64,000 nt of DNA, from positions 192,061,576 to 192,125,575 of the forward strand of contig OY992540.1 of the NCBI GenBank assembly GCA_963921195.1, given 5' to 3'. Numbering within the stretch: position 1 is the stretch's first letter; every line of letters begins with the position of its first letter. Under the pieces are notes generated by a model. It searched no databases and was not told the origin of the DNA. It saw nothing but the letters and a program-made list of their open reading frames with translations. Positions 36,458 through 47,769 of this stretch are shown here, in pieces. This stretch comes from Pegoplata infirma (lineage: Eukaryota; Arthropoda; Insecta; Diptera; Anthomyiidae). Made by a program: the position numbers and the translations under genes.

Positions 36458-37340
36458 TTTTATACCCTCCACTCTAGTGATAGAGGGTATATATAAGTTT
36501 GTCATTCCGTTTGTAACACCTCGAAATATTGGTCTAGGACCCCATAAAGTATATATATTCATGATCCTCGATCGATTTTAAGACGATCTAGCGATGTCCG
36601 TCCGTCCGTCCGTCCGTCCGTCTGTCCGTCTGTCTGTCTGTCTGTCTGTTGAAAACACGCTAACTTTTGAAAGACTTTACAGAGGCTCCTGAAGTTTGGC
36701 ATATATGTTGGGCATTTACCTGGTCAGGTTGGTATTGCAATCCAGCGAAATCGGTCCAGTGGTTCAAAAGTTATAAGCAAATGAGTGAATTTCGGCAAGG
36801 GTTTTTCTGGAATTTACGAGATAAAACACACGGTAAATTTCGAACGGCAATTCTGACGGTGCTGAAGTGCGGCATATATATTTGCCGTTCCTCTGGTCCG
36901 GTTCGATTTAAATTTCAGCTAAATCGGTCCAGTGGTTCAAAAGTTATTAGCAAAACCGTAAATTTCAGATTCGCCTCACCCTAAATTCACGTGTTGAAAC
37001 CCCGTTAAACAGGTTATAAAAACATTGTTAAGTCACAAAAATATTTTACAACGTATTTTTGTCACTCAAAAATATTTTTACACTAAAAGAAAAAAAAAAT
37101 ACACTCGAAAAAAATTTTACACTCAAAAAAAATTTTACACCCAAAAAAAAATTTTGTAAATTTTTTTTTTTTTTTTTTCAAAATTAGTTAAAAAAAAAAG
37201 TTTTTTTAAACAAAATAAAATATTTCTAATCAAAAATGTTATTTTTTCACTCTAGAAAATTTACTATAACTTAAAAAGGGCGTTGTGGAGGGTATTCATA
37301 GATTCGGCCAAGTCGAATTTAACTTTTCTACTTGTTTTTT
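36458..37340 (+). mobile_element. DINE-1-like element, family 1, near full length
   Basis: Order along the plus strand: TATACCCTCCACTCTAGTGA with GAGGGTATA (5' palindrome, 36471-36491), AAACACACGAAATTAAC-type flank, TAGGACCCCATAAAGTATAT, ATTCATGATC, a (GTCC)n/(GTCT)n tract at 36597-36650, an interior with repeated 'ggtccagtggttcaaaagtta' (36750, 36925), TACACTC-plus-A-run repeats (37080-37150), then the 3' hairpin AGATTCGGCCAAGTCGAATT (37301-37320) and ACTTTTCTACTTG. This is the DINE-1/INE-1 architecture. Confidence 0.75.
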
Positions 37341-38656
37341 TCATCGCTTCATTAAACGAAACCAAAATTCACAGTGTTCTTCCACATCGCTTCATTTAAC
37401 GAAACCAAAAATTCATATGAAATTCCAAAACACTTTGTTAATCAACAGCTCAAATGTTAACAATCTCACAGAAGATACAAAATTCAAAAAATTAAACAGA
37501 ATTAATATATAAAAATTTACCAAAATTCTACCCAAACACAGAAATTTCCGCATTTAAAGCTACTACACACAAACAAAAATGATGATGATGACGATGATAT
37601 TTCATTTAATATTTCACATACCTACTAATAGCAGATTTGACCAAAGTAAAGTATGAGCAAAATTTAAATCAAAGCGATAGGCGACAATTAAAAAAACATA
37701 TGCTCGATTGGTTTGCGCAAGAATTTCAGTTTATCTCGTTCAAAAATTATCTTCATTGTCGTCTAAATTAAGTGAATTTCGACCTGCAAGCAGGATAAGG
37801 AATGGCAGCACGTGTTCCGCACATCCTATTTCGAAATGTGCAATGTGCCCACTGCATGACACTTGGCATAGGTGCCCTACTATTACACATGGCATATTTT
37901 TATTTTGGGTATACCTCAAAAACTTAGCGAGATAGAGCAAAATGTAGGAAACCTTTTTTTGAAAAATTTTTTTCCTATTGAAAAATTATCACCATCTAAA
38001 AACTTGAAAAATACTCGGACTCTGAGATTTTTTTACCATAAATAGTCTGAGATTCCAAAACGTTCTACCTGCAACAAAACACTTTTCTTAGAAATCTATC
38101 TACACTGAAAAAAACATAAATAATAATAAGGAAAAAGTTTCTTTGAAAATTTTTCATTAAATTTCCTAAAATTTAGTTAAATTTAACTAAAAAATGGAAA
38201 TTTTCCTAACTATAAGGAAAAAAGACCCCCAATTCTCGTATCTCAAAAACTAAGCAAGGTAGAGCAAAACGGACAAAATTTTTAAATCAAAAGCTATGGC
38301 GACCCTTAACGATGCATCGGATCCGAACCCAATTAGGTCTGGACCCAAGGGGTGTGGACCAATGAGGTCAGGACCCATGGGACCCGATCCCAAACTTCTT
38401 AGAATTAAGTTAAAAACTCTTGCAATTTACTTAAAAACTCATATTTATTTTTTTAAAATTTAGTTAAAAGTTTTTAGAATTTAGTAAAAACTTCTTAGAA
38501 TTTAGTTAAAACTTCATTAAATTTAGTTAAAAACTCAAAAAGATTTTCTTAGAATTTAGTTAACAAATTTTGTAAAAACTTTTTAAAATTTAGTTAAAAC
38601 ATCTCAGAATTTTTCTATTTTTTAGTTATAATTATTTTCCCTATTTTTAAGAACTA
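37341..38656. other. Intergenic, repeats of AAATTTAGTTAAAA words
   Basis: 37341-38100: no gene; 37790-37900 is a GC-richer patch (CAGGATAAGG…CCCACTGCATGACAC). A possible element start CACTGAAAAAAAC follows TA at 38104. From 38150 to 38640 'taagaatttagttaaaa' words recur, and 38270-38400 repeats 'ggaccc' text shared with 20880-21250. The distal end of this element may lie past the MITE at 38657-39313, near 39400. Confidence 0.4.
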
Positions 38657-39313
38657 CACTCTAAAAAACGCATGTAAACTTACTTTATAAATTGGGTAAA
38701 TTTTTGTTGAATAGCACGCATTTTGTGTTAATATAAGCACAAAATGCGCAAAATACTTTTAAACCAATTAAACACAGCAAATTATAAATATTATCCGTTA
38801 ATTCAAATATTTTACACACAAATGTGTAAATAAAATTGTCAACCAAAATACACACACACATGTTAAATAACTAAAACGCCAGATAAAAGTATAAGCTTGC
38901 GTAGCGTAGTGGTTAAGAAGTGTGCTTTCAAATCAGAAGGTGGCGAGTTTGATGCTGGCTGGCGCCGAATGTTTTTTTTTTTTTGTTCACCTCTTTTTTT
39001 TTAAATTGACCACTAGTGGTCAATTTAAGGGCAGTTTACACGTTAACTACCCTTGACCACCCTTATCTACTATTTCCCAGTATTGGTAATACGGTTTGCC
39101 GGGTTTAAATAATTTTGTATGAAAAATTATTTGAATTTGACAATTGCAATCCTCCATTACTGGGAAATTGTAGATAAGGGTAGTCAAGGGTAGTTAACGT
39201 GTAAATCAAGCTTTATTCTATTTACACATTCAGAGTAAAATTACTCAATTTATAGTAGGAGTCTAGTTTCCTTTAATAAATTGGGTAAATTTCAACAAAT
39301 TTTGATTAGAGTG
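38657..39313. mobile_element. TA-target MITE (CACTCTAA ends) with tRNA-like core
   Basis: CACTCTAAAAAACGCATGTA at left, TTTTGATTAGAGTG at right, TA at 38655-38656 and 39314-39315. Subterminal 'aaattgggtaaatttt' words face each other. 39005-39215 is itself an inverted repeat (GTTTACACGTTAACTACCCT with AGGGTAGTTAACGTGTAAAT). It carries a tRNA-like module at 38894-38968. Same terminal family as 42839-46094. Confidence 0.85.
38894..38968 (+). repeat. tRNA-like module inside a MITE
   Basis: GCGTAGCGTAGTGGTTAAGA matches an A box (TRGCNNAGYGG) well. GTGCTTTCAAATCAGAAGG looks like an anticodon arm. GGCGAGTTTGATGCTGGC sits where the T arm would be but is a diverged B box. A 14-T run follows at 38971, as for an RNA polymerase III terminator. 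Not a complete tRNA. Confidence 0.55.
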
Positions 39314-39399
39314 TAAAACGAATGAAAAAAATCTTTGGAGCCATATCATACTCCTTTTTTCTAAAATTTTAGTTAATTTTCCCAGTTTTTAGTTCACTT

Positions 39400-40385
39400 T
39401 TTTTTTTAATGTATTCTGAAACACTTTTCTATAGAGATCTATCTGAAATTAGCTAATTTTTCTACGTTAATGATTTTTAACATTTTTGAGTCAATTTTCC
39501 TAAAGAAAAAGTATAATTTTCTGAGACATTTATTCTTTAGAAAAAGTCTACAATTCTCAAAAATATTTTTCCTTTGAAAATATACGCAGATTCTAAAAAA
39601 CTTTCCTATAAAAACAATCTAAGATTCTAATACATTTTTCCTATAGAGACATTTTTCCTATAGAAAAAATTACAGATTCCGAGAAATTTTTTATAAACTA
39701 AAAGTCTTAGATTCAATTTCCTTTTAGCAAATGTTTTAGATTCTGACACATTTTGCCAACAGAAAAAGTATTCTCAAATTCTAAATAATTTTTTTTTTCA
39801 TAAAAAGTCTCAGGTTCTAATAAAATTTTTCTAAAGAAAATTCTCAGGTTTTTCCAATAGAAAAATTCACAGACTTTGTTTATGGAAAAAATTTCTTTTC
39901 CTGAAAATTTTTCATATTCTGATTAATTTTTTTCGATAAAAAAAGTAACAGATTCTGAAAGGTTTTTTTCAATAGAAAAATTTTAAAATTTTTCCTGAAA
40001 AAATTATCAGATAGAAAAATTCTTAGATTTTTCCTATAGAAAAAATTTTCCAATAGAAGGATTCTCAGAGTTTTTCCATAGAAAAATTCTTAGAGTTTCA
40101 CAGATTCCCTATTAAAAAATTCCCAGAAATTTGTTGAGAAAAAATTGTATGATTCCTAGGCATTTTGCTCAGATAATTTCTCTTCTATATCTCTTTCCAC
40201 CCCCGCCCACTTAGATTTTCCTATAAACAAATTCATAGATTTTTCCAATAGAAAAATTTTAATATTCCAAGTCCTTTTTCCTATAGAAAAATTCGATGGT
40301 TCCGAGTAGATTTTTCTACACATTATTCCTTTTGTCTATCTTTTTTCTCTCTTTCCTGCCACTCCTTTCTCTTTTCTTTATTCCT
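39400..40385. repeat. Decayed CTATAGAAAAA / CTCAGATTCTGAGA repeats
   Basis: About 1 kb of degenerate copies of 'tttttcctatagaaaaa' and 'ctcagattctgaga' words without fixed period. They appear to be an aged array of the same minisatellite family as 58925-60600. Confidence 0.7.
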
Positions 40386-40387
40386 TT

Positions 40388-41062
40388 TTGTACCCTCCAA
40401 CTACAGTATTGGGGTATACTCACTTTGTCATTCCGTGTGTTACACATCAAAATATCGGTCTAGGACCCCATATATATATATTTATGATCAGTGATCGATT
40501 CTAAGACATTCTAGCGATGTCCGTCCGGCCGTCCGTCTGTCCGTCTGTCCGTCCGTCTGTAGTTAACACGATGCAGTCCAAAATAAAAGACATTTGGCAC
40601 GAATATGTCTTATGTTCTTAGGCAGGTAAAGTTCGTAAATGAGCAAAATCGGACCAGGGGGAAAGTTTCCCCTTGAAGAACTAAGCCAACCTCTGAAAAA
40701 CATAATTTTTTTACATGATTTTTTGTGTTTTTGTTTAACAAATGCAACATTTTCATGCTACAAGAAGTTCAAAGTCCTGCATTTGGACCCTGAGAACTAG
40801 AAAATGTCGATCTTTTCGGTCCGCCTCCCCCTTTTATGGGCGTGGAATAAAAAAAAATTAAATTATGATAAACTTTTTTTTCTTTAGTGCAAAAAACATA
40901 AGAATGAATTTTTAAACACATATTCGAGAGGAAATTTGCCCCTCCCCATTACCACTACCGCCCCCACCAAAATAAAACGACCCTGAATTTTTTTTTATTT
41001 TTTTGCATGTTGGAGGGTATAAAAGATTCGGCACAGCCGAATTTAACACTCTTACTTATTTT
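40388..41062 (+). mobile_element. DINE-1-like element, family 1, near full length
   Basis: 5' end TACCCTCCAACTACAGTATT with GGGGTATAC (40392-40418), TAGGACCCCATATATATATA, a GTCCGTCCGGCC/GTCTGTCC tract at 40518-40560, then GGAGGGTATAAAAGATTCGG with CACAGCCGAATTTAACACTC as the 3' end (41014-41050). The uninterrupted GGAGGGTATAAAAGA here is the empty site for the MITE at 25490-26210. Confidence 0.75.
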
Positions 41063-41547
41063 AATTCGATTTCAGTTTGGGGGGTATTTCTCATTTTCTC
41101 CCCCGTAGTTCCGCGCCTGTAGTTAATTTGTTTTCCTTTATTCCAATTTAGGATTATCAACTGTCAAATTTTATTATTCTTATCGCCCGTAGCCCCAATT
41201 GTAACTTCCTTCATTTTATATTAAGCAACCAAACACAAACACTCATACGCCAACGGAAAAAAAGCAAAATAAACAAAAAGTAAAGTAAAAAAAAAGTACG
41301 AAAGAAAAGCAAAACAAAAAAGTGTGATATCACTTTCGTGCGAAGTTGTTGTGTTTATGACAGAGTTCAATGTTCTCAAAATCAAAACAAAATACAAAAA
41401 CAATTGAAAACAGAATTTCTATGTACGAGTACGAAAAAAAAAATAATACACGAAAAGCACATACTGAGATAGGGAGATGAGTATTCGTATAAGGAGAAAA
41501 TATTTAAAGAGTCGGGCTAACGAAAGAGTGGAAACAGTTTGTATATA
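41063..41547. other. Unique-looking interval, no repeats
   Basis: 41220-41530 shares no word with the repeats of the window and has moderate complexity (TGATATCACTTTCGTGCGAA, GTACGAGTACG). A 60-codon minus frame (41403-41221) is hydrophobic and F-rich, with no known domain. It may be conserved non-coding or regulatory sequence, but nothing proves it. Confidence 0.3.
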
Positions 41548-42656
41548 GGGCCATTCCAGAAAATTTAGCTCAAATTTTAGTCATTTTTGGAAATGGTGTT
41601 TCAGATTAATTTGAGCCTTGACACATAGATAGCCCTCATATATATGATATATGTACCATATATCGTTTTTTTACATTTGGTGTTTTTAACGAATTATGGC
41701 GGGTCAAATATTGACTTTTTAAGCAAAAGTAAGAAAAATACATCACGTTTAAAGAGCTGTAACTTCTTAACCAATGACCCGATTTTCACAAATTTAGGCT
41801 CATGTGAAAGCTGGGGTTCTTCTTTTAGAAAATATTTTTAAAATAACACAGTTTTTTTTACAGAAATGATGCAAAAATGCAAAAACATTTTTTCTTTTCG
41901 AATATTTAAAAAAACACATCTTCGATTTTTTTTAAAAAAATTCTGGTGAAAAATAACAATGTTTTGTATAACATATTCAAAATTCAGAGTGGGATCTCCA
42001 TGGGATCAAAAACTTTTCTGTTTTAAGTACGAGGTTCTCATATTTTTCCCTTAGAAAATTTAAATTTCTAATGTTTTGAATGTTTTTCAAAATTTTAATA
42101 GTATAATTTTCTTTAAAAATTTAAATTTTTATATTGAAGAAACATAAAATTTTAATTTTCTAAGGTAAAATTTAAGAACTTCGTACTAAAACCAGAATAT
42201 TTTTTGATCCCATTGGGATCCCACTCTGAATTTTGGATATGTTGTACAAAACAGTATTGTTTATCACCAAACTTTTTTTTTAAAAAATCGAAGATGTGTT
42301 TTTTTAAATATTCGCAAAAAAAAAATGTTTTTGAATTTTTGCAACACTTCTGGAAAAAAACCATATGTTTTTAAAAATATTTCCTAAAAGAAGAAGAATT
42401 AAGCTTTCATATGAGCCATTTCTTGTGATAATCGGATTAATAGTTAAAAAGTTAAAGCACGTTAAACGTCATGTATTTTTCTGACTTTTGCTAAAAAGTC
42501 GAACTTTGACCCGTGATAATTTGAAAACTACAGCAAATTTTGAAAATTGAAAAATGCAACATATCTCATATAAACGTGGATATCTATGAGCCAAATTCTC
42601 AGTGGCGTCCAAAGGCATGTTTCCGAACAGTGGGGTGAAAATTTTTGGAATTACCC
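41548..42656. mobile_element. Long-arm foldback element, family GRGSCATTCCA, copy 2
   Basis: Starts GGGCCATTCCAGAAAA, ends TTTTTGGAATTACCC, with TATA on both sides (41544-41547, 42657-42660). Arms of about 500 bp pair across a centre near 42100, for example CAGAGTGGGATCTCCATGGG (41981-42005) with CCCATTGGGATCCCACTCTG. Length, termini and 4-bp duplication parallel the element at 21652-22733, although the arm sequences differ. No coding frame. Confidence 0.8.
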
Positions 42657-43299
42657 TATATTTAAAAATGGTTGCCAACTTAAAATTTATTTATTTTCAA
42701 AGGTATTTGAAAGTATTTCAGTTGAACCATCCATTTTTCTTGATTACCTCTTGATTTCAAAATCAAATTTTGATTCTTTTGACTCCCGAAAGTCTGAACT
42801 TTCTAATTTGTAGACCATTAAATTAATTTTAATCGTTACACTCTAATCAATTTTCATGTAAATTTACCCTGTTTATAGTAGGTAACTGTTCTCCTACTAT
42901 AAACCGTGTAAAAATACATGTTGTGTTTAAAGTGATGGACACAAAGTATGTAAACGTACATAATCATGTGTCTACAAAATGTTTCGGAACAAAAATGTTT
43001 CAATAAATTTTACGGTGTTTGTGTGTAAACATAAATTTTAATTTAGTAAACTTAAAATAGAAATGCCTGAAAATACATGGAAATTATGTGCATATACATT
43101 AAAAATGCTTTTTATAAAACCACCCTAACTTTTCAAAATTCAAATATTAAAAAACAAGAAATTTATTTTTAAATGATGCTTTATTTAAAATAAAAATTTT
43201 AATAAAGGTCTAAAACAAACTTAAAATTTAATTAAAACGCTTAAACTAAATAAAAAAGTTAGATTAAACAAAAAAAAAATTAAACAAAAAAAAATGTTT

Positions 43300-44039
43300 C
43301 TTAATTCGAGAGTTTTTCTAGAGAAAAAATGTCTCATAATTTGAACATTTTTAATATCAAAAATGTCTCAGAATTTAATAATTTTTCTATAGAAAAATTT
43401 TTCACAAAAAAAATGTCTCAGAATCTAAGAACTTTTCTATAGAAAAAATGTTTCAGAATCATATAACTTGTCAAAAGAGAAATTGTTTTGGATAAAAAAA
43501 ATTATCGGAGAATTTTCTCAGATTCTGTGACATTTTTTCTATAGAAAAATTCTCAGATTCTGAGACATTTTTGTATAGAAAAATTCGCGGATTCTATGAC
43601 ATTTTTTCTATAGAAAAGTTCTCAGATTTTGAAACATTTTTTCTATAGAAAAATTCTCAGATTCTGAAAAATTTTTTTAATTTAGGCCGCTGTTCCAAAA
43701 AAAGTAATTCACATAAATAATGTGAAAATGAAAATTTCCGAATTTTTTTGGTGTTCTAGATTTCACATCCGAATTTCTTTTTCGTTTTGTTTCACATAAA
43801 TAAAATTTTGTGAAAGTAAAACGAATGCAAATTTTTCCTTACAATTTTTTAAATTTAAATTATTCGATTTCAACTTCGAATGAAAACGTGATCAACAAAA
43901 CACTAAACTTGATTTCATGTGATTCGGAAATTTTCACGTGAATTGAAAAGTTGTGAAAGACAGAACAGAGGCCATAGAAATAATTTTTCAGAATATGAAA
44001 ATTTTTCTAAAGAAACTATGAGACATTTTTCTAGAGAAA
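43300..44039. repeat. Irregular CTATAGAAAAA / CTCAGATTCTGAGACA repeats
   Basis: Longer-unit (about 35-bp) and degenerate copies preceding the regular 25-bp array; between 43690 and 43980 a different segment with paired TTTCACAT/ATGTGAAA words interrupts. Confidence 0.65.
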
Positions 44040-45060
44040 AATTTTCTGATTTTTTTTATAGAAAAATTCTGATTTTTTCTATAGAAAAATTCTGATTTTT
44101 TCTATAGAAAAATTCTCTGATTTTTTTATAGAAAAATTCTGATTTTTTTTTATAGAAAAATTCTGATTTTTTTTATAGAAAAATTCTGATTTTTTTTATA
44201 GAAAAATTCTGATTTTTTCTATAGAAAAATTCTCTGATTTTTTTTATAGAAAAATTCTCTGATTTTTTTTATAGAAAAATTCTCTGATTTTTTTTATAGA
44301 AAAATTCTCTGTTTTTTTCTATAGAAAAATTCTCTGTTTTTTCTATAGAAAAATTCTGTTTTTTTCTATAGAAAAATTCTCTGATTTTTTCTATAGAAAA
44401 ATTCTCTGATTTTTTCTATAGAAAAATTCTCTGATTTTTTCTATAGAAAAATTCTCAGATTTTTTCTATAGAAAAATTCTTAGATTTTTTCTATAGAAAA
44501 ATTCTCAGATTTTTTCTATAGAAAAATTCTCAGATTTTTTCTATAGAAAAATTCTCAGATTTTTTCTATAGAAAAATTCTCTGATTTTTTCTATAGAAAA
44601 ATTCTCTGATTTTTTCTATAGAAAAATTCTCAGATTTTTTCTATAGAAAAATTCTCAGATTTTTTCTATAGAAAAATTCTCTGATTTTTTCTATAGAAAA
44701 ATTCTCTGATTTTTTCTATAGAAAAATTCTCTGATTTTTTCTATAGAAAAATTCTCTGATTTTTTCTATAGAAAAATTCTCTGATTTTTTCTATAGAAAA
44801 TTTCTCTGATTTTTTCTATAGAAAAATTCTCAGATTTTTTCTATAGAAAAATTCTCTGATTTTTTCTATAGAAAAATTCTCAGATTTTTTCTATAGAAAA
44901 ATTCCCTGATTTTTTTCTGTAGAAAAATTCTCTGATTTTTTCTATAGAAAAATTCTCTGATTTTTTTTTATAGAAAATTTCTCTGATTTTTTCTATAGAA
45001 AAATTCTCTGATTTTTTCTATAGAAAAATTCTCTGATTTTTTCTGTATAAAAATTCTCAA
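44040..45060. repeat. 25-bp minisatellite, about 40 copies
   Basis: Unit reads CTATAGAAAAATTCTCTGAT followed by TTTTT, with variants CTCAGAT or CTCTGAT and T-run length changes. Most copies are 25 bp. TTTTTCTATAGAAAAA in each unit is a perfect palindrome. The next ~180 bp (45061-45240) return to the longer CTCAGAATCTGAGA form. Confidence 0.95.
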
Positions 45061-46096
45061 ATGCTGACACATTTTTTCTATAGAAAAATGTCTCAGAAGC
45101 TGAGAATTTTTCTATAGAAAACATGTCTCAGAATTTGAGAGTTTTTCTATAGAAAACATGTCTCAGAATCTGAGAATTTTTCTATAGAAAAAAGTCTCAG
45201 AATCTGAGAATTTTTCTGCAGAAAAAATGTCTCAAAATTTGGCTCAAATAAAATTTTTATAAGGCTCTTCACAAGATCTATTAAAAGGTCAAAGAAAAAA
45301 AATAGTTTTTTTGTTTAATTTCGTAACTGTGTGAAGAAATTGCAATTTTTTAAATAGCGATAAGAAAACCGTTTACCGGATTTAAAAATTTTCTAGACAT
45401 TCGTGTTCAGCGCATCAAGATAAATATGACGTATCGCAGGACTTTTTTTAAAATCTTCAAAAATCGACAAAAGTTTTAGGCCATATACAAAAAAAATTTG
45501 ACTGGATCCTGCAGAAAATCGGAAGTGCCATGGTCTACCATTTGTTGGCTGTGTTTTTCCCAATTTCTATAAACAACAAGAAAAATAAATCAATTTTAGA
45601 ATTTAGATAAAAATATTAGTGGAAAAAATTTACCATTTTCGAGGGATACCAATTTTTCTTAAAAGCGTTGCACCAGGTTTATCTCTTCTTGATGGAACTC
45701 CAAAAACCTTAAGATTTTCATAGTTTTTTTAATATTTTGTCCGTTTTTATTCATCTACATACATACATATACAATGTTATTTTTAAAATTATTTGATATT
45801 TTGTTTTTTTCTTTTTTATTTTAATAAAAGTTTTGACAATTTCCATAATACTATGTTAAATTATGTACGATTACATATTTTGTGTCTGAAACAAATTTTA
45901 CATAGAAAAAATGTATATTTAAAGAGAAACTGCTTATTATTTTATAAACATGTTTCACAACACACAATGTACTATCCTTTGTGTGTAATTTTTACAAATA
46001 AAACACAACGTGTTTACATTTGCGCATTTTCTGTAAATATACATGAAAAATTACTAACTTAATAATAGTAAAGTTACATGCATTTTTTAGAGTGTA

Positions 46097-47361
46097 CTTA
46101 TCGATAAGTTATTTTTTTTTTCTTCTATTTAGGCTGGTTTACTCAATGCTCCGTTATAAAATAACTCTCCTTTAAATTTAACTTTTTCATACAAAACATT
46201 TCATTGAGTAATCCGCCCTTAATCATGATGATTAAAGTATACGGTGCGTATTAGTAACATGTATAATACATAATATAATTAGTAATACGCCCCGATAGAT
46301 ATTTGTCAATAGAATTTAAAATAAAAAGAAAGAAAAAAGGATAGAAAGAAAAAGAAGAAAAAAAAGAATTTTTAAAGGAAAAAAATCTTAAATTCCAAAA
46401 ATTTTTAATGCAAAAAAAATAAAATTTTTTGAAGGAAAAATCTAAAAAATTTATAGGAAAAATCTGAAAATTTTTAAAGGAAAAATGTGACTAAGGGGCC
46501 TATTCACAGAAAGTAGTCAAACAATTAAGACCTGCTACCCACATCGTCTCAAAATGAACAAATAGTTTTAAATTTTGAGACTTTTTATGATTGAGTTTAC
46601 AACAAAGACAGGGAATATGAAGTTTGAAAAATTAGTCATAACCAGTCATAACTGTGAATAGGCCTGTAAATTTGGTACAAAAAATTACTTATTGTTAGAC
46701 TTTTTCTATGTCTCAGAATCTGAGACTTTTTCTATAGGAAACTGTCTCAGAATGTGGTACTTTATCTGTACACTGAAAAATATCCATGCAACATTTTACG
46801 AAATAAACTTTCGTAGCTATTTCTTTCGTAATATACACGAAAGTTTCGTTTATTTTACGAAAATAAGTTTAGGAAACATTTTTGAAAATTAACGAAATAA
46901 AGAATATCCTTCGTAAAATTTTATTTCTTAGAATCTACGAATGTTTCGTTTATTTCACGAATATATTTTTTTTAATATACGAATTAAATTGCGAAATAAA
47001 GCGATATTACGATTTTTTTTCTTTGTTTTATATTATAGAAATAAATAAAAATTTGGAATTTAAATTGAAAGGAACGGTTTTTTAAACAGAAAATAAATGT
47101 TGAACGTCAAACTTAAACGGTCTTTAATGAACATTAAAAAAAATTTTAAGGTATATTTTTTCTTACGAAAATATTTTTGTTTATTACAAAAATATTTTTG
47201 TTTATTACGAAATTAATTTTCAAATTACGAAATTTTTTCGTTTCAACAAAATAAAGCAAAAAAATAATAAACATTTTGTTATATCACTGCAGGAAAGGTT
47301 GCCTGTCCTTGTTAGGTTGCGGAACTAAATGACCTATCACAAACATAACACCTAACATATA
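46097..47361. other. Gene-free interval with a possible CACTGAAAAATA element
   Basis: 46130-46690 is mixed AT-rich DNA. A probable transposon end TA-CACTGAAAAATATCC begins at 46771. From there to about 47289 TTACGAA/TTCGTAA words repeat in both orientations, ending ATATCACTG. The outer TA is missing on the right, so the call is tentative. 47291-47360 begins CAGGAAAGGTTGCCTGTCC. Confidence 0.4.
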
Positions 47362-47393
47362 AAAACACCTGTCACTTTTGTGACAGGTGTTTT
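47362..47393. repeat. Perfect 14-bp stem hairpin with TTTT loop
   Basis: AAAACACCTGTCAC and GTGACAGGTGTTTT are exact reverse complements separated by TTTT. GC content is well above the surroundings. It may belong to a transposon end; a related CAGGATAAG text occurs at 33067 and 37791. Confidence 0.9.
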
Positions 47394-47769
47394 CAAGTCT
47401 TCATACATCACTTGTCATAGAGCACATCACTGTTTTTTTTGGGACTTAAAAAAATGCCAAAACTTAGAAAAATTTTCCAAACTATTTTTTCTCAAAAACA
47501 TTTTAATTATTTTTTTTTACTTCAAAACGCAATAAATGTTAACACAAAAGTTTTTGTGTCCGGGATTTAAAATTTTTTAGAAAAACTTTAAAACATGTTT
47601 CTGTTATTAGAAAATTTTGCTGATACTGAGTCGCGACGTAGAAAATTGTAAATTTTTTTTGTGTATTTTAAAGTTATGAAATTTTAAAAATGTATGAACT
47701 ATGACAAGCTGTCATATGATAAACATTTTAAGGCATTTAAGTGATATGCCCCGTTTTAAGCAGTCTTTA

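Larger units (their letters stand above)
42839..46094. mobile_element. TA-target element (CACTCTAA ends), 3.3 kb, expanded by a minisatellite
   Basis: CACTCTAATCAATTTTCATG at left and CATGCATTTTTTAGAGTG at right; TA at 42837-42838 and 46095-46096. Outer 400 bp on each side share paired words (ACATGTTGTGTTT/AAACACAACGTG; TGTGTGTAAACAT/ATGTTTCACAACACAC). The centre 43300-45240 is the CTATAGAAAAA array. 45240-45690 is unassigned. No transposase. Confidence 0.75.

Noticed and set aside
36597..36650. Independent GTCC/GTCT microsatellite locus
   Set aside because: The tract is the standard internal microsatellite of the DINE-like element and recurs in its other copies.
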